This document shows positions 44,773-53,857 of a DNA stretch of 64,000 nt, one piece after another; the first letter of the stretch is position 1, and the number at the start of each line of letters is the position of its first letter. The DNA lies in assembly GCA_030696045.1 (NCBI GenBank), contig JAUYNO010000094.1, forward strand, positions 1-64,000, read 5' to 3'. Both the position numbers and the translations under genes were made by a program. The DNA is from Stagnimonas sp. GTDB lineage: Bacteria; Pseudomonadota; Gammaproteobacteria; Nevskiales; Nevskiaceae. The notes beneath the pieces were generated by a model that was not told the DNA's origin, did no database searches, and saw only the letters and a program-made list of their open reading frames with translations.

Positions 44773-46491
44773 TCAGCAGTAGATGAACGGATCTTCCTCG
44801 TACTCGCCGACCGCGCCGCCGGTGAGCACCGGATTCATCGCGCCGATAGGCGAGACATTGTCCCAGTACTGGTGGCGCAGCTGCACCAGCCCGGTCTGGA
44901 AGCTGCAGTAGCCGACATCCTTGACGGCACGCGGCATGCCGGCGAGGCCCAGCTGGGCCAGCGCCTCGGCGACCACGCCCTTGTCGGGATTGGCCGAGAG
45001 CACGCCCCAGCCGATCTGCAGCCAGGGCGCCGCCGGATTGATCGGCAGGCCGCCCAGGTCGAACACACCCTCGACCGGATCGTAGTCCGCGATCGGCGGC
45101 AGGTAGGCGGCTTCTTCCAGGGCGCGCCGCAGCTGCCAGTTGCTGAGGGTGGTGCCGTCGGCGGCGACCGCCATCAGCGACTGGTTGCCCGGCCGCACCT
45201 CGATGCCACCGCCATGGCCGAGCAGACGCCGCGCTTCCAGCAGCACCCGGGAGGCGATGCCCGCCGACAGCGGCGTCGAGAAGCTGGTGCCGGCGGTGAA
45301 TTCGTTGGTGCCCTCTTCGCAAGCCATGCAGTACGGCAGGTTCTGGGTGAAGTCGGAGATGAAGTCCGGGAACAGGCCGGACAGCAGGGTGCGACCGTTG
45401 GAGGAGTCCTCCTCGAAGCCGGAGACGCCGATGCTCCACCAGGGGCCGGCGCCGGCCCGCAGCGGGCTCAGGCCAGGACCGTTGCCGGCCGAGCTGAAGT
45501 GCAGCTTGCCCAGCGCCACCACGCCCTCGAAGGTCTTGTAGAAGGTATTGGCCTCCGGCAGCGGAATGCCGGTGACCGGGATCGATGAGCCATAGCTGGT
45601 GGTGACAATGTCCACCGCCGGATGCAGGAAGGCGAAGGCATGCGATGCCTCCGAGCCCAGCGCGTCCGGCTCGACGAACATCAGCACCGCCTCCGGGTTG
45701 GCGGTGAGCACCGAGGACGAGGTGCCGACGCCGTGGGTGTCGTCCTCGCTGTCCGGCAGGATCGGGATGCTGCCCTCGGCCGGCTCCTTGAGCGTGACCG
45801 CGACGATATTGGTGCCCTTGAACCAGTACAGCTCGCCCTTCTTGATGCCGGCCCAGAGCGCGGCATCGGCAGCGAAGTCGGCGGCGAAGTCGCCGGTCCG
45901 GGTCAGTTGCAGCTGGTGGGCGGCATCAATGCCCAGCTCGGCCAGCAGCTCCGGCGTGACGCTGGCCGGCGGATGGCCTTCCGGATAGATCGTGCTGCCA
46001 GCGTTGTAGAAGTCATGGTAGGGATTGATACCGGTGTCGATGTCGGCCACCACCACCCGCGCGACCGCGCCGATGCCGCCAGAGGAGGAGCCACCGCCAG
46101 AACTGCTGGAGCTGCTGCCGCCCGAGGTCGAGCCTCCAGAGCTGGAGCCACCCGAGGTGGAACCGCCGGACGTAGACCCACCCGAGGTGGACCCGCCGGA
46201 AGTCGAGCCACCCGAGGTGCTGCCTCCAGAGGTAGACCCGCCGGAGCTGCTACCGGAGGAACCGCTGGAGCTGCTGCCGCCGGAGGAGGAGGAAGAGGAC
46301 GAAGACGACGAGGAACTGCTGCTCGACGAGGACGAAGAGCTGCCCGAACTGCTGGAACCACCCGAGGAACTAGAGCCGGAGCTGGAGGAGCCACCCGGAT
46401 CGCTGCCCTCGTCAGCACCGGAAGGGCTGCCGCAGCCGGCAAGCAGGAGGCTGCCGAGCAGGGCGGCGATGAGCAGGTTCGGAATCTTCAT
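44773..46491 (-). CDS. Subtilisin-like (S8) serine protease lipoprotein with Ser/Gly stalk
   Basis: This 572-aa protein starts at the ATG at 46489-46491 (MKIPNLLIAALLGSLLLAGC, lipobox LLAGC). Residues about 35-145 are almost pure Ser and Gly with SGGST repeats, a flexible stalk. The S8 catalytic triad is present: Asp in VVVADIDTGINPYH (about 151), His in DDTHGVGTSS (about 251) and Ser in GTSFSTPLSAGI (about 403). It is therefore likely an active surface-tethered protease. The C-terminus ends in EEDPFIYC with a terminal Cys. No propeptide inhibitor domain is evident; the stalk occupies that position. It lies 84 nt downstream of mtfA on the same strand. Confidence 0.9.
   Translation of the reverse strand: MKIPNLLIAALLGSLLLAGCGSPSGADEGSDPGGSSSSGSSSSGGSSSSGSSSSSSSSSSSSSSSSSSSSGGSSSSGSSGSSSGGSTSGGSTSGGSTSGGSTSGGSTSGGSTSGGSSSGGSTSGGSSSSSSGGGSSSGGIGAVARVVVADIDTGINPYHDFYNAGSTIYPEGHPPASVTPELLAELGIDAAHQLQLTRTGDFAADFAADAALWAGIKKGELYWFKGTNIVAVTLKEPAEGSIPILPDSEDDTHGVGTSSSVLTANPEAVLMFVEPDALGSEASHAFAFLHPAVDIVTTSYGSSIPVTGIPLPEANTFYKTFEGVVALGKLHFSSAGNGPGLSPLRAGAGPWWSIGVSGFEEDSSNGRTLLSGLFPDFISDFTQNLPYCMACEEGTNEFTAGTSFSTPLSAGIASRVLLEARRLLGHGGGIEVRPGNQSLMAVAADGTTLSNWQLRRALEEAAYLPPIADYDPVEGVFDLGGLPINPAAPWLQIGWGVLSANPDKGVVAEALAQLGLAGMPRAVKDVGYCSFQTGLVQLRHQYWDNVSPIGAMNPVLTGGAVGEYEEDPFIYC
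46070..46410 (-). repeat. Low-complexity Ser/Gly-coding repeat
   Basis: The stretch encodes runs of Ser followed by about nine STSGG units. At DNA level the unit is a 15-bp motif close to GAGCCACCCGAGGTG or GACCCGCCGGAGGTC. Wobble-base variety indicates selection on the protein, though slippage could change its length. Confidence 0.85.
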
Positions 46492-46575
46492 GAGTATCGA
46501 GGGGGGCCGCAGTTGAGGAATGGTCCAGCAGGCAAATACTGGGCCCGGGCCGGCGACGCGAACAGCCCCCAATTC

Positions 46576-47397
46576 TCAGGTTGGCGACGGCGCCTGCAGG
46601 CTGTAGTAACGGGCCAGCAGCGCATGCAGCGCCGGGTGGTGCCGGTGCAGCGCCGCCGGCTGCTGGAAGTAGGCCTCGCTGACCACCCCGAAGAACTCGC
46701 CCGGACTCTGCGCTCCGTACTTGTCGAGCACCGGCGGCCGGCGGTGGCGCTGCAGCCGCGCGTACTCGGCGCCCATGACCTCGGCCCATTCGGCCGCCAG
46801 CTCCGGCGGCATCGGTGGCGCGCCCTCGCCGGCCGGGTTCTCCTCGTCGAGGGCGTGGGCGAACTCGTGGATCACGACATTGACCGGGTCACCCGCCAGC
46901 GCCGCCGCCACATCGGCCCAGGACAGCACCACCTGACCCGGCCCCTGCTCGCCGATGCGCTCGTCCGGCTCGTCATCGACCAGCTCCAGGCCGTCGTCGG
47001 CGAGCGGCTCGCGCAGTGGCGGCACCAGGAAGGCATCGGGGTAGACCAGGATTTCGCGCACGGCAGGGAACAGGGGCTGCAACTCCGCCTCCGGCTGCAG
47101 GCGCAGCAGACAGGCAAGGCCGGCGATCAGCAGGCGCTGCTCCTCGTCCAGGGCATGGCCACCACAGGCCAGCCAGCGCTTGCTGTGGCGGAAGCGCTGT
47201 ACCTGGGCGAACCAGCGCTCGCGCTGCGCGCCGTCCAGCCAGTCCGCTTGGGGAATGCCTTGCCGCAGGCGCTCGCGCTCGGGCGCAGACAACGGCGCCG
47301 ACAACCGCCCGGCCAGCCGGCGCCGCTGCCGCCACCAGCGCCCGAGCAAGTACAGCGCCAGGCCAGCGGCCAGGGCGGGGATCAGCCAGATCGGCAC
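46576..47397 (-). CDS. mtfA: MtfA-like zinc metallopeptidase
   Basis: This 273-aa protein has an N-terminal hydrophobic helix (LIPALAAGLALYLLGRWW) and the MtfA peptidase core. The zinc motif is VIHEFAHALD near residue 175, and a later Glu lies in EFFGVVSEAYF. In E. coli MtfA (YeeI) binds the repressor Mlc and has aminopeptidase activity. Conservation of PDAFLVPPL and VVLSWADV also fits the family. It starts with GTG 15 nt after the uvrD stop, so the two genes probably form an operon. No Shine-Dalgarno sequence is visible. Confidence 0.88.
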   Translation of the reverse strand: MPIWLIPALAAGLALYLLGRWWRQRRRLAGRLSAPLSAPERERLRQGIPQADWLDGAQRERWFAQVQRFRHSKRWLACGGHALDEEQRLLIAGLACLLRLQPEAELQPLFPAVREILVYPDAFLVPPLREPLADDGLELVDDEPDERIGEQGPGQVVLSWADVAAALAGDPVNVVIHEFAHALDEENPAGEGAPPMPPELAAEWAEVMGAEYARLQRHRRPPVLDKYGAQSPGEFFGVVSEAYFQQPAALHRHHPALHALLARYYSLQAPSPT

Positions 47398-47412
47398 GGG
47401 CGGCGCGCGCGG

Positions 47413-49713
47413 CTACAAGGCGCTGAGCTTGGCCATCGACAGCATCAGCCACTTGGTGCCGGCGTTGGCGAAGCGGATCTCCACCCGGGCCCGCTCGCCC
47501 TCGCCGTCAAAGCTGAGGATGGTGCCCTCGCCAAAGCTGGGATGACCGACCCGCTGGCCGAGCTTGAAGCCGCCGAAGGCCACCTCCGCCGTCATCCGCG
47601 AGGACAGCGCGGGGCGGCTGAGGTTGTAGCCCTCCTGCTGGCGCTCGCGCCAGGCATTGCCGTGCTCGTAACCGCTGCCCATGCCGGTACGCGGTGCGCC
47701 GCCGCCATAGCTGCCCCGGCCGGACTGCACGCCGAAGCTGCCGCGCAGCACGCCGGCGCGCGGCCGGGTCTCGACCAGGGTCTCGGTCGGGATCTCCTTC
47801 AGGAACTGCGAGGGCGCGCAGATCTGCTCGACACCGTGGATGCGCCGGCTCTCGGCATAGCTGATGGTGAGCTGCTGGCGGGCGCGGGTGATGCCGACAT
47901 AGCAGAGCCGCCGCTCCTCTTCGAGATTGCCCTCGTCGACCGCACGCATCGAGGGGAACAGGCCGTTCTCCAGGCCGACCATGAACACCACCGGAAATTC
48001 GAGGCCCTTGGCCGAGTGCAGGGTCATCAGCTGTACCGCGTCCTCGCCGGCGGTGGCCTGGCCCTCGCCGGCTTCCAGCGCCGCATGGGTGAGGAAGCTG
48101 AGCACCGGGTCGATGCCCTCCTCATCCGGCCGCTCGAAGGACTTGGCGGCATTGACCAGCTCGTCGAGGTTTTCCAGCCGCGCCTCGGCCTGCTCACCCT
48201 TCTCCTTTTTGTAGTGCTCTTTCAGGCCCGAGCGCTCGATCAGCTTTTCCATCTTTTGCGCCAGCGGCAGCTCGCGTGTCTGCTGGTCCAGCAGGTCGAT
48301 CTGGTCGAGGAACAAGCCGAGCGCGCCCGAGGTGCGGCCAAGCGCGGCGGCGCCATTGCGCGCCGCCTTCCACAGCGACAGCCCGTGCTCGCGCGCGAAG
48401 GCGCGCAGCTTTTCGATGCTGGTGGCGCCGACGCCGCGCGGCGGCGTGGTGAGCGCACGCTCGAAGCTGCCGTCGTCCTCGCGATTCGCCAGCAGGCGCA
48501 GCCAGGCCAGCGCGTCCTTCACCTCCATGCGCTCGAAGAAGCGCAGGCCGCCGTAGATGCGGTATGGCAGGCGGGCGCGGATCAGCATTTCCTCCAGCAC
48601 CCGCGACTGCGCGTTGCTGCGGTAGAGCACGGCGAGATCGGCGTAGCGGCCGCGCCCGTCGAGGTAGTCGCGCATGCGCTGCACCACGAACTCGGCCTCG
48701 TCGTACTCGTTGTACGCCGCGTAGAGCTGGATCGCCTCGCCCTCGCGGTCCTCGGTCCAGAGGTTCTTGCCGAGCCGGCCCGAGTTGTGCGCGATAAGGC
48801 CGTTGGCGGCCTTGAGGATGGTGGCGGTGGAGCGGTAGTTCTGCTCCAGCCGCACCAGTTCGATGCCCGGATAGTCGCGCGACAGCTTCTGGATGTTCTC
48901 GACCTTGGCACCGCGCCAGCCGTAGATCGACTGGTCGTCGTCGCCGACCGCGAAGATCTTGCCGTCGGCACCGCAGATCAGCCGCAGCCAGAGGTATTGC
49001 AGGGTGTTGGTGTCCTGGAACTCGTCGACCAGCACGTGGCGAAACTTGCGGTGGTAGTGCGCGCGGACGTCGGCAACATCGCGGAACAGCTCGTAGGCGC
49101 GCAGCAGCAGCTCGGCGAAGTCCACCAGCCCCTGCTGCTCGCAAGCCTGCTGGTAGGCCGTGTAGGCACGCACCAGCTGGCGCTGGGTGTAGTCGCCCTG
49201 GTCGCTCATCGCATGCGGACGACGGCCTTCTTCCTTCTGGGCGTTGATCCAGCCGGTGACCATCTTCGGGGTGTAGCGGTCCTCCGGCATGTCCAGGCTC
49301 TTCAGCACCCGCTTGACCAGCCGCTGCTGATCGTCGGCATCGAGGATCTGGAAATTCTGCACCAGCCGCGCCTCGCGCCAGTGCAGGCGCAGCAGCTTGT
49401 GCGCGAGGCCGTGGAAGGTACCGACCCACATTGCCCGCACCGGCACGTTGACCAGCTGCTCGATGCGGCCACGCATCTCGTTGGCGGCCTTGTTGGTGAA
49501 GGTGACGGCGAGCAGCGAATGCGGCGAGACGTTTTCCACCGCCATCAGCCAGGCGATGCGGTGGGTGAGCACCCGGGTCTTGCCGGAACCGGCGCCGGCC
49601 AGCACCAGGCGGTGCTCCGGCGGGGCGGTGACGGCCTCGCGCTGGGCGGGATTGAGGGCTTCGACGAGGGCGACGAGGCGAGGGTCCGTTTCCGGAAGGG
49701 CGTCGAATTGCAT
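47413..49713 (-). CDS. uvrD: DNA helicase II UvrD
   Basis: This 766-aa SF1A helicase has LNPAQREAV (Q motif), GAGSGKTRVL (Walker A, residues 40-46), VTFTNKAANEM (Ia), VDEFQDTN (Walker B/II), VGDDDQSIYGWRGA (III), LEQNYRS (IV), TLHSAKGLEF (V) and RRLCYVGITRARQQL (VI). A UvrD C-terminal tudor-like tail ends the protein (GQRVGHPSFGEGTILSF). It unwinds DNA in nucleotide excision and mismatch repair. The ATG has no ribosome-binding site, and a TAAACT -10-like box lies only 9 nt upstream, which suggests a leaderless or nearly leaderless mRNA. Confidence 0.97.
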   Translation of the reverse strand: MQFDALPETDPRLVALVEALNPAQREAVTAPPEHRLVLAGAGSGKTRVLTHRIAWLMAVENVSPHSLLAVTFTNKAANEMRGRIEQLVNVPVRAMWVGTFHGLAHKLLRLHWREARLVQNFQILDADDQQRLVKRVLKSLDMPEDRYTPKMVTGWINAQKEEGRRPHAMSDQGDYTQRQLVRAYTAYQQACEQQGLVDFAELLLRAYELFRDVADVRAHYHRKFRHVLVDEFQDTNTLQYLWLRLICGADGKIFAVGDDDQSIYGWRGAKVENIQKLSRDYPGIELVRLEQNYRSTATILKAANGLIAHNSGRLGKNLWTEDREGEAIQLYAAYNEYDEAEFVVQRMRDYLDGRGRYADLAVLYRSNAQSRVLEEMLIRARLPYRIYGGLRFFERMEVKDALAWLRLLANREDDGSFERALTTPPRGVGATSIEKLRAFAREHGLSLWKAARNGAAALGRTSGALGLFLDQIDLLDQQTRELPLAQKMEKLIERSGLKEHYKKEKGEQAEARLENLDELVNAAKSFERPDEEGIDPVLSFLTHAALEAGEGQATAGEDAVQLMTLHSAKGLEFPVVFMVGLENGLFPSMRAVDEGNLEEERRLCYVGITRARQQLTISYAESRRIHGVEQICAPSQFLKEIPTETLVETRPRAGVLRGSFGVQSGRGSYGGGAPRTGMGSGYEHGNAWRERQQEGYNLSRPALSSRMTAEVAFGGFKLGQRVGHPSFGEGTILSFDGEGERARVEIRFANAGTKWLMLSMAKLSAL

Positions 49714-49722
49714 GATCCCGGT

Positions 49723-49797
49723 AGTTTACTGGCCTGCGACCATCCGCCGTTTCCGGGCACGCCGACACGCTCGGCTGCCGGCCGGAGTCCGTAAACT
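49723..49797. promoter_or_regulatory. Symmetric divergent promoter region of uvrD and hemC
   Basis: CCGGTAGTTTAC near uvrD is mirrored by GTAAACTAGCCGG near hemC. Each gene thus has TAAACT (a TAnnnT -10 form) 8-9 nt before its ATG, at 49723-49728 on the minus strand and 49792-49797 on the plus strand. Neither gene has a Shine-Dalgarno sequence. Transcription from these boxes would begin within a few nt of the start codons. The -35 elements are not clear. Confidence 0.5.
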
Positions 49798-49805
49798 AGC
49801 CGGCA

Positions 49806-50729
49806 ATGAGCCCCCTGCGCATCGCCACCCGCGAGTCCCCCCTGGCCCTCTGGCAGGCCGAACACGTCAAGGCGCGCCTGGAGACGGTGCATCCCGGCCT
49901 GGTGGTGCAGCTGGTACCGATGACCACGACCGGCGACCAGCTGCTGTCGGGGCCGCTGTCCCAGTCCGGCGGCAAGGGCCTGTTCGTCAAGGAACTCGAG
50001 GCGGCCCTGCTCGAAGGCCGCGCCGACCTCGCCGTGCATTCGATGAAGGACGTGCCGGCGCAACAGCCGGAAGGCCTGTCCCTGGTCGCCTATCTCGAAG
50101 GCGAGGACCCGCGCGACGCCTTCGTCTCCAACCACCACGCCACGCTGATGGCGCTGCCGCCGGGGGCGCGACTCGGCACCGCCAGCCTGCGCCGGCAGGT
50201 GCAGGCACGCCGGCTGCGGCCGGATCTGGTGATCGAAGTGCTGCGCGGCAATGTCGGCACCCGTCTGCGCAAGCTCGACGAGGGCCGCCACGACGCCATC
50301 CTGCTCGCCTGCGCCGGGCTGATGCGCCTGGGGCTGGCGGACCGCATCCGCGAACGGCTGGACCCGGAGCAGTTCGTGCCGGCGATTGGCCAGGGCATCG
50401 TCGGCATCGAGTGCCGGCGCGCTGACGTCCGCACCGTCGACCTGCTGGAGCCCCTGCACGATCCGGCCTCCGGCCTGCGGCTGGCGGCCGAGCGCGCCTT
50501 CAACGCCCGCCTGGGTGGCGCCTGCCAGGCGCCGGTCGCCGGTCACGCCACCCGGCTGGCCGATGGCCGTCTGCGCCTGGTCGGCCTGGTCGGCCGCCCG
50601 GACGGCAGCCTGGTGCTGCGCGACGAATTGCTGGGCGCCCCGGAAGGCGCGGCGGCACTGGGCGAGACCCTGGCCGAGCGGCTGCTGGCGGCCGGCGCCG
50701 GCGAGATCATCGCCGCCAGCCGCGCATGA
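49806..50729 (+). CDS. hemC: Hydroxymethylbilane synthase (porphobilinogen deaminase)
   Basis: This 307-aa cytoplasmic enzyme joins four porphobilinogens into hydroxymethylbilane in heme synthesis. Visible family features are [46 protein letters not shown] and [13 protein letters not shown]. The cofactor-attachment Cys is in [10 protein letters not shown]. Length is normal. Its last 4 bp overlap hemD (ATGA), and it heads hemC-hemD-hemX-hemY. Confidence 0.97.
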   Translation: MSPLRIATRESPLALWQAEHVKARLETVHPGLVVQLVPMTTTGDQLLSGPLSQSGGKGLFVKELEAALLEGRADLAVHSMKDVPAQQPEGLSLVAYLEGEDPRDAFVSNHHATLMALPPGARLGTASLRRQVQARRLRPDLVIEVLRGNVGTRLRKLDEGRHDAILLACAGLMRLGLADRIRERLDPEQFVPAIGQGIVGIECRRADVRTVDLLEPLHDPASGLRLAAERAFNARLGGACQAPVAGHATRLADGRLRLVGLVGRPDGSLVLRDELLGAPEGAAALGETLAERLLAAGAGEIIAASRA

Positions 50730-51505
50730 GCGGTCCGACCGGCCTCGACGGCCTGCGGGTGCTGGTCACCCGGCCGGCCGCGCAATCGGCACCGCTGCGC
50801 GAACGGCTGGCCTCGGCGGGGGCGCAGGTGCACAGCCTGCCACTGCTGCAGATCCTGCCGCCCGGTGATCCGCTGGCGGCGCGCGAACGCCTGCTGCAGG
50901 CCCGGGGCGCGGACTTCTGGCTGTTCACCAGCGCCAACGCGGTGCGCGGCGCGGCGCGGCTGGGGGCGATGGACGGCCTCGTCCCGGCCGACTGGCCCGA
51001 GGCCCTGTTCGCCATCGGCCGCGGCACCGCCTCGGCACTGGCGGCGCTGGGGCGGATCGCGCTGGCGCCGGAAGGTGCCACCAGCGAGGCCCTGCTGCTC
51101 TGGCCCGAGCTGCAACAGGTCGGCGGCCTGGAGGTGCTGGTGCTGACCGGCGAGGGCGGGCGGGGCCTGATCGCCGACACCCTGGCCGAGCGCGGCGCCC
51201 TGGTGCGGGTGGCGCGCTGCTATCGGCGGGAGCGGGTGGCCCACGCGCCGGACGAGGTGCTGGCGGCGCTGGCCGGAGTCCACGTCATCGTGCTCACCGG
51301 CGGCGAGTCGCTGGAGGCGCTGGTCGCCCTGGTGCCGGAGTCCCAGCGTGCCGCCCTGTATCGACTGACCCTGGTTGTGCCATCGAGCCGTGTGGTAGAA
51401 CTCGCCCGGCACCTGGGCTTCACCGGCGCCCTGCTGGTGCCCGAGGCGGTGTCCGATGCTGCCTATCTGGCGCGGCTGCTGCGCTGGCGCCAGGGCTTGG
51501 ACTAA
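50726..51505 (+). CDS. hemD: Uroporphyrinogen-III synthase
   Basis: This 259-aa protein follows hemC with a 4-bp overlap. It shows the HemD fold pattern: [17 protein letters not shown] at the N-terminus, [43 protein letters not shown] with YRRERV, and [14 protein letters not shown]. It closes hydroxymethylbilane into uroporphyrinogen III. Conservation is low in this family, so context supports the call strongly. Confidence 0.94.
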   Translation: MSGPTGLDGLRVLVTRPAAQSAPLRERLASAGAQVHSLPLLQILPPGDPLAARERLLQARGADFWLFTSANAVRGAARLGAMDGLVPADWPEALFAIGRGTASALAALGRIALAPEGATSEALLLWPELQQVGGLEVLVLTGEGGRGLIADTLAERGALVRVARCYRRERVAHAPDEVLAALAGVHVIVLTGGESLEALVALVPESQRAALYRLTLVVPSSRVVELARHLGFTGALLVPEAVSDAAYLARLLRWRQGLD

Positions 51506-51514
51506 CGAAAACCA

Positions 51515-52579
51515 ATGACCGATCAAGCGCTGACTCCCTCGACTTCCACGCCCGTCCGCAGCCGGAGCTGGCTGCGCGGCCTGCTGCTGGTGCTGCTGCT
51601 CGGCCTGCTGGCGGGCGTCGGCCTGGGCGGCTGGAAACTCTGGCAGCAGTGGCAGAGCACCACCGAGATGCTGGAGGCCGAGGATGCCCTGATCCGCCGG
51701 CTCAGCTACCAGATCCGCCAGCTGGAAGCCGATACCGAGAACCTGGCCCGCCGCGGCGACGACAACGACAGCGCCAGCCGGCGCAATGCCCAGCAGCTGG
51801 CCGCGCTGCAGAACCAGCAGGAAGCCAGCCAGCTGGCGCTGGCGCGGGTCGACGAGACCCTGCGCGGTGGCCGCGCCCGGTTCCAGCTCGCCGCCGTCGA
51901 AGAGCTGCTGTTGCTCGCCAACGACCGCGTGCGCCTGGCTCGCGATGCGCGTGGCGCGGTGCTGGCACTGGAAACCGCTGACTCCCGGCTGGCGACGCTC
52001 AGCGATCCGCGCCTGCTGCCGGTGCGCGAGGCGCTGGCGCAGGAACGCCTGGCGCTGCTATCGGCGCCGCAGGCCGATGTCGCCGGCGCGGCCCTGAGCC
52101 TGGGCGGCCTGATCGGGCGCGCCGCCGCGCTGCCGCTGCGCGCCCGCACCCCCAGTCATTTCGAGCCGGGCGCCGCCCGCGCCGAGGCGCACCGGGAACT
52201 GGCCGCCGACGCCGGCTGGCCGGAGCGGCTGTGGGCCGGTGTCGGCCAGGCGCTGACCACGGTGTTCAGCATCCATCGCGAGGCGCGACCGGTCGACCGC
52301 CTGCTGCCCCCGGCACAGGAAGCCTTGGTGCAACAGCTGCTGCTACTGAAACTGGAAGGCGCGCGCCTGGCCCTGCTGCGGCAGGAATCGGCCAGCTTCC
52401 GCGAACTGATCGACAGCAGCCGCGCCTGGCTCGACGATTACTACAAGCCCGATGACGCGGCGGTGCTGGCGGCGGACTCCGAACTCGAACGCCTGCGCGC
52501 GCTCGATCTGGCGCCGGGCCTGCCGGCGCCGGCCAAGAGCCTCGAACGCCTGCGCGCCGTCCTGCGCGCCGCTCCTTAG
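51515..52579 (+). CDS. hemX: HemX-like membrane protein
   Basis: This 354-aa protein has a basic N-terminus, one transmembrane helix (LLLVLLLGLLAGVGLGGWKLW) and a long coiled coil (residues about 45-110, LIRRLSYQIRQLEADTENLARR). A helical periplasmic domain contains RFQLAAVEELLLLANDRV and VDRLLPPAQEALVQQ, both typical of proteobacterial HemX. It is often misnamed uroporphyrinogen-III methyltransferase, but no SAM-binding motif is seen. It starts 9 nt after hemD. The role is unproven and is linked to heme synthesis by gene order. Confidence 0.9.
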   Translation: MTDQALTPSTSTPVRSRSWLRGLLLVLLLGLLAGVGLGGWKLWQQWQSTTEMLEAEDALIRRLSYQIRQLEADTENLARRGDDNDSASRRNAQQLAALQNQQEASQLALARVDETLRGGRARFQLAAVEELLLLANDRVRLARDARGAVLALETADSRLATLSDPRLLPVREALAQERLALLSAPQADVAGAALSLGGLIGRAAALPLRARTPSHFEPGAARAEAHRELAADAGWPERLWAGVGQALTTVFSIHREARPVDRLLPPAQEALVQQLLLLKLEGARLALLRQESASFRELIDSSRAWLDDYYKPDDAAVLAADSELERLRALDLAPGLPAPAKSLERLRAVLRAAP

Positions 52580-52588
52580 GCCGCCGCC

Positions 52589-53785
52589 GTGCTGGCGTTC
52601 TATCTGGTACTGGTGCTGGCCCTGCTGGCGGGCGGCTTCGCCGCCATCCAGCTCGGCGCCGAGACCGGCTATGTGCTGCTCAGCTACGGCAGCTGGGTGC
52701 TGGAGACCTCGCTGCTCGGCTTCACCGCCGCCGTGGCCCTGTTCTTCCTCGCTATCTACTACAGCCTCAAGCTGCTCGGCTTCAGCTTCACCCTGCCGGG
52801 CCGCTGGCGGCGCGCGCTGGAACGCCGCCGCGCCGATGCCGCCCGCGACAGTTTCGAGCGCGGTCTGCTGAAGCTGTTCGAGGGCCAGTGGAAGCGCGCC
52901 GAGGTGGAGTTGGTGCGGCGCGCCGCCGACCACCACGCCGGCCACCTCAACTACCTGGCCGCCGCGCGCGCCGCGCAGCGGGTCGGCGCCGGCGAGCGCC
53001 GCGACCGCTACCTGGCCCTGGTACGCGAACGGGCGCCGCATCTGCAGTTCGCCATCCTGCTGACCCAGGCCGAGCTGCAGCGCGAGCGCGGCGAGTTCGC
53101 CCTGGTACGCGACACCGCCAGCCAGCTGCGGCAGCAGGAGCCGGGCCATCCCTACGCCCTGGAGCTGCTGGCCGAGAGCCACGACGAGCTGGCCGAATGG
53201 TCTTCACTGCGTGCCCTGCTGGCCAGCCCGGGCGCGGTCAAGGCCATGGGAGCGGCGCGCTGGCGCGAGCTCGCCGCGCGCTCGACCCGGGAGCTGCTGC
53301 GGTCGGCGGTGGCAGCGGCCCGGCTGGACGATCTGAAGGCGGTCTGGCAGGCCACGCCGGCCGAGGTCCAGGCGCTGCCCGAGCCGGCCCGCGACTACGC
53401 CCAGGGCCTGGCCCGGCTGAATGCCGATGCCGAGGCACGCGCCTTCATCGAAACCCGGCTGGAGCAGACCTGGGACGAAGCCCTGGTGCTGCTCTACGGC
53501 CCCCTGCACGCCGATGATCCGGTGGCCCAGCTGGCGGTGCTGGAGCGCTGGCTGCAGCTGCACGGCGAGCGGCCTGGCCTGCTGGAAACCGCCGGCCGGG
53601 TCTGCCTGAAGAACAAGCTCTGGGGCAAGGCGCGCAGCTATCTGGAGGCGATCATCCAGATCGCCCCCACGCCCGGCGCCTATCTGGAACTGGCCCGCCT
53701 GTGCGAACTCACCCAGGCGCCCGCCGAGGCCGAGCAGCACTACCGGCGCGGGCTGGAACTGGCGACCGCTCAGGCCGCGTCCTGA
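52589..53785 (+). CDS. hemY: HemY-like membrane protein with TPR-type helices
   Basis: This 398-aa protein starts at a GTG 9 nt after hemX. Two N-terminal hydrophobic helices (YLVLVLALLAGGFAAIQL and SLLGFTAAVALFFLAIYYSLKLL) precede a long alpha-helical TPR-like domain (NYLAAARAAQRVGAGERRDRYL, YLELARLCELTQAPAEAEQHYRRGLEL). This is the proteobacterial HemY_N family, not protoporphyrinogen oxidase. It is the last gene of the hem operon. A GCGGCAG-GCCG-CTGCCGC hairpin lies just after the stop. Confidence 0.92.
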   Translation: MLAFYLVLVLALLAGGFAAIQLGAETGYVLLSYGSWVLETSLLGFTAAVALFFLAIYYSLKLLGFSFTLPGRWRRALERRRADAARDSFERGLLKLFEGQWKRAEVELVRRAADHHAGHLNYLAAARAAQRVGAGERRDRYLALVRERAPHLQFAILLTQAELQRERGEFALVRDTASQLRQQEPGHPYALELLAESHDELAEWSSLRALLASPGAVKAMGAARWRELAARSTRELLRSAVAAARLDDLKAVWQATPAEVQALPEPARDYAQGLARLNADAEARAFIETRLEQTWDEALVLLYGPLHADDPVAQLAVLERWLQLHGERPGLLETAGRVCLKNKLWGKARSYLEAIIQIAPTPGAYLELARLCELTQAPAEAEQHYRRGLELATAQAAS

Positions 53786-53789
53786 GTCG

Positions 53790-53807
53790 GCGGCAGGCCG
53801 CTGCCGC
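53790..53807 (+). terminator. Possible weak terminator hairpin after hemY
   Basis: GCGGCAG-GCCG-CTGCCGC is a perfect 7-bp stem 4 nt past the hemY stop, between convergent genes. There is no T tract, so termination efficiency is doubtful. Confidence 0.4.
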
Positions 53808-53857
53808 ATCCTCCGCGTGCCTGGATCCGCGCCGCAAGCCGCTCGCCGTCCATCTGA

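Noticed and set aside
46070-46410. Short regular repeats that could look like a CRISPR array
   Set aside because: There are no unique spacers, the repeats are in frame and they encode Ser/Gly.
45622-49794. Plus-strand ORF of 1390 aa
   Set aside because: It crosses the protease, mtfA and uvrD genes in antisense, and the sense strand has complete domains.
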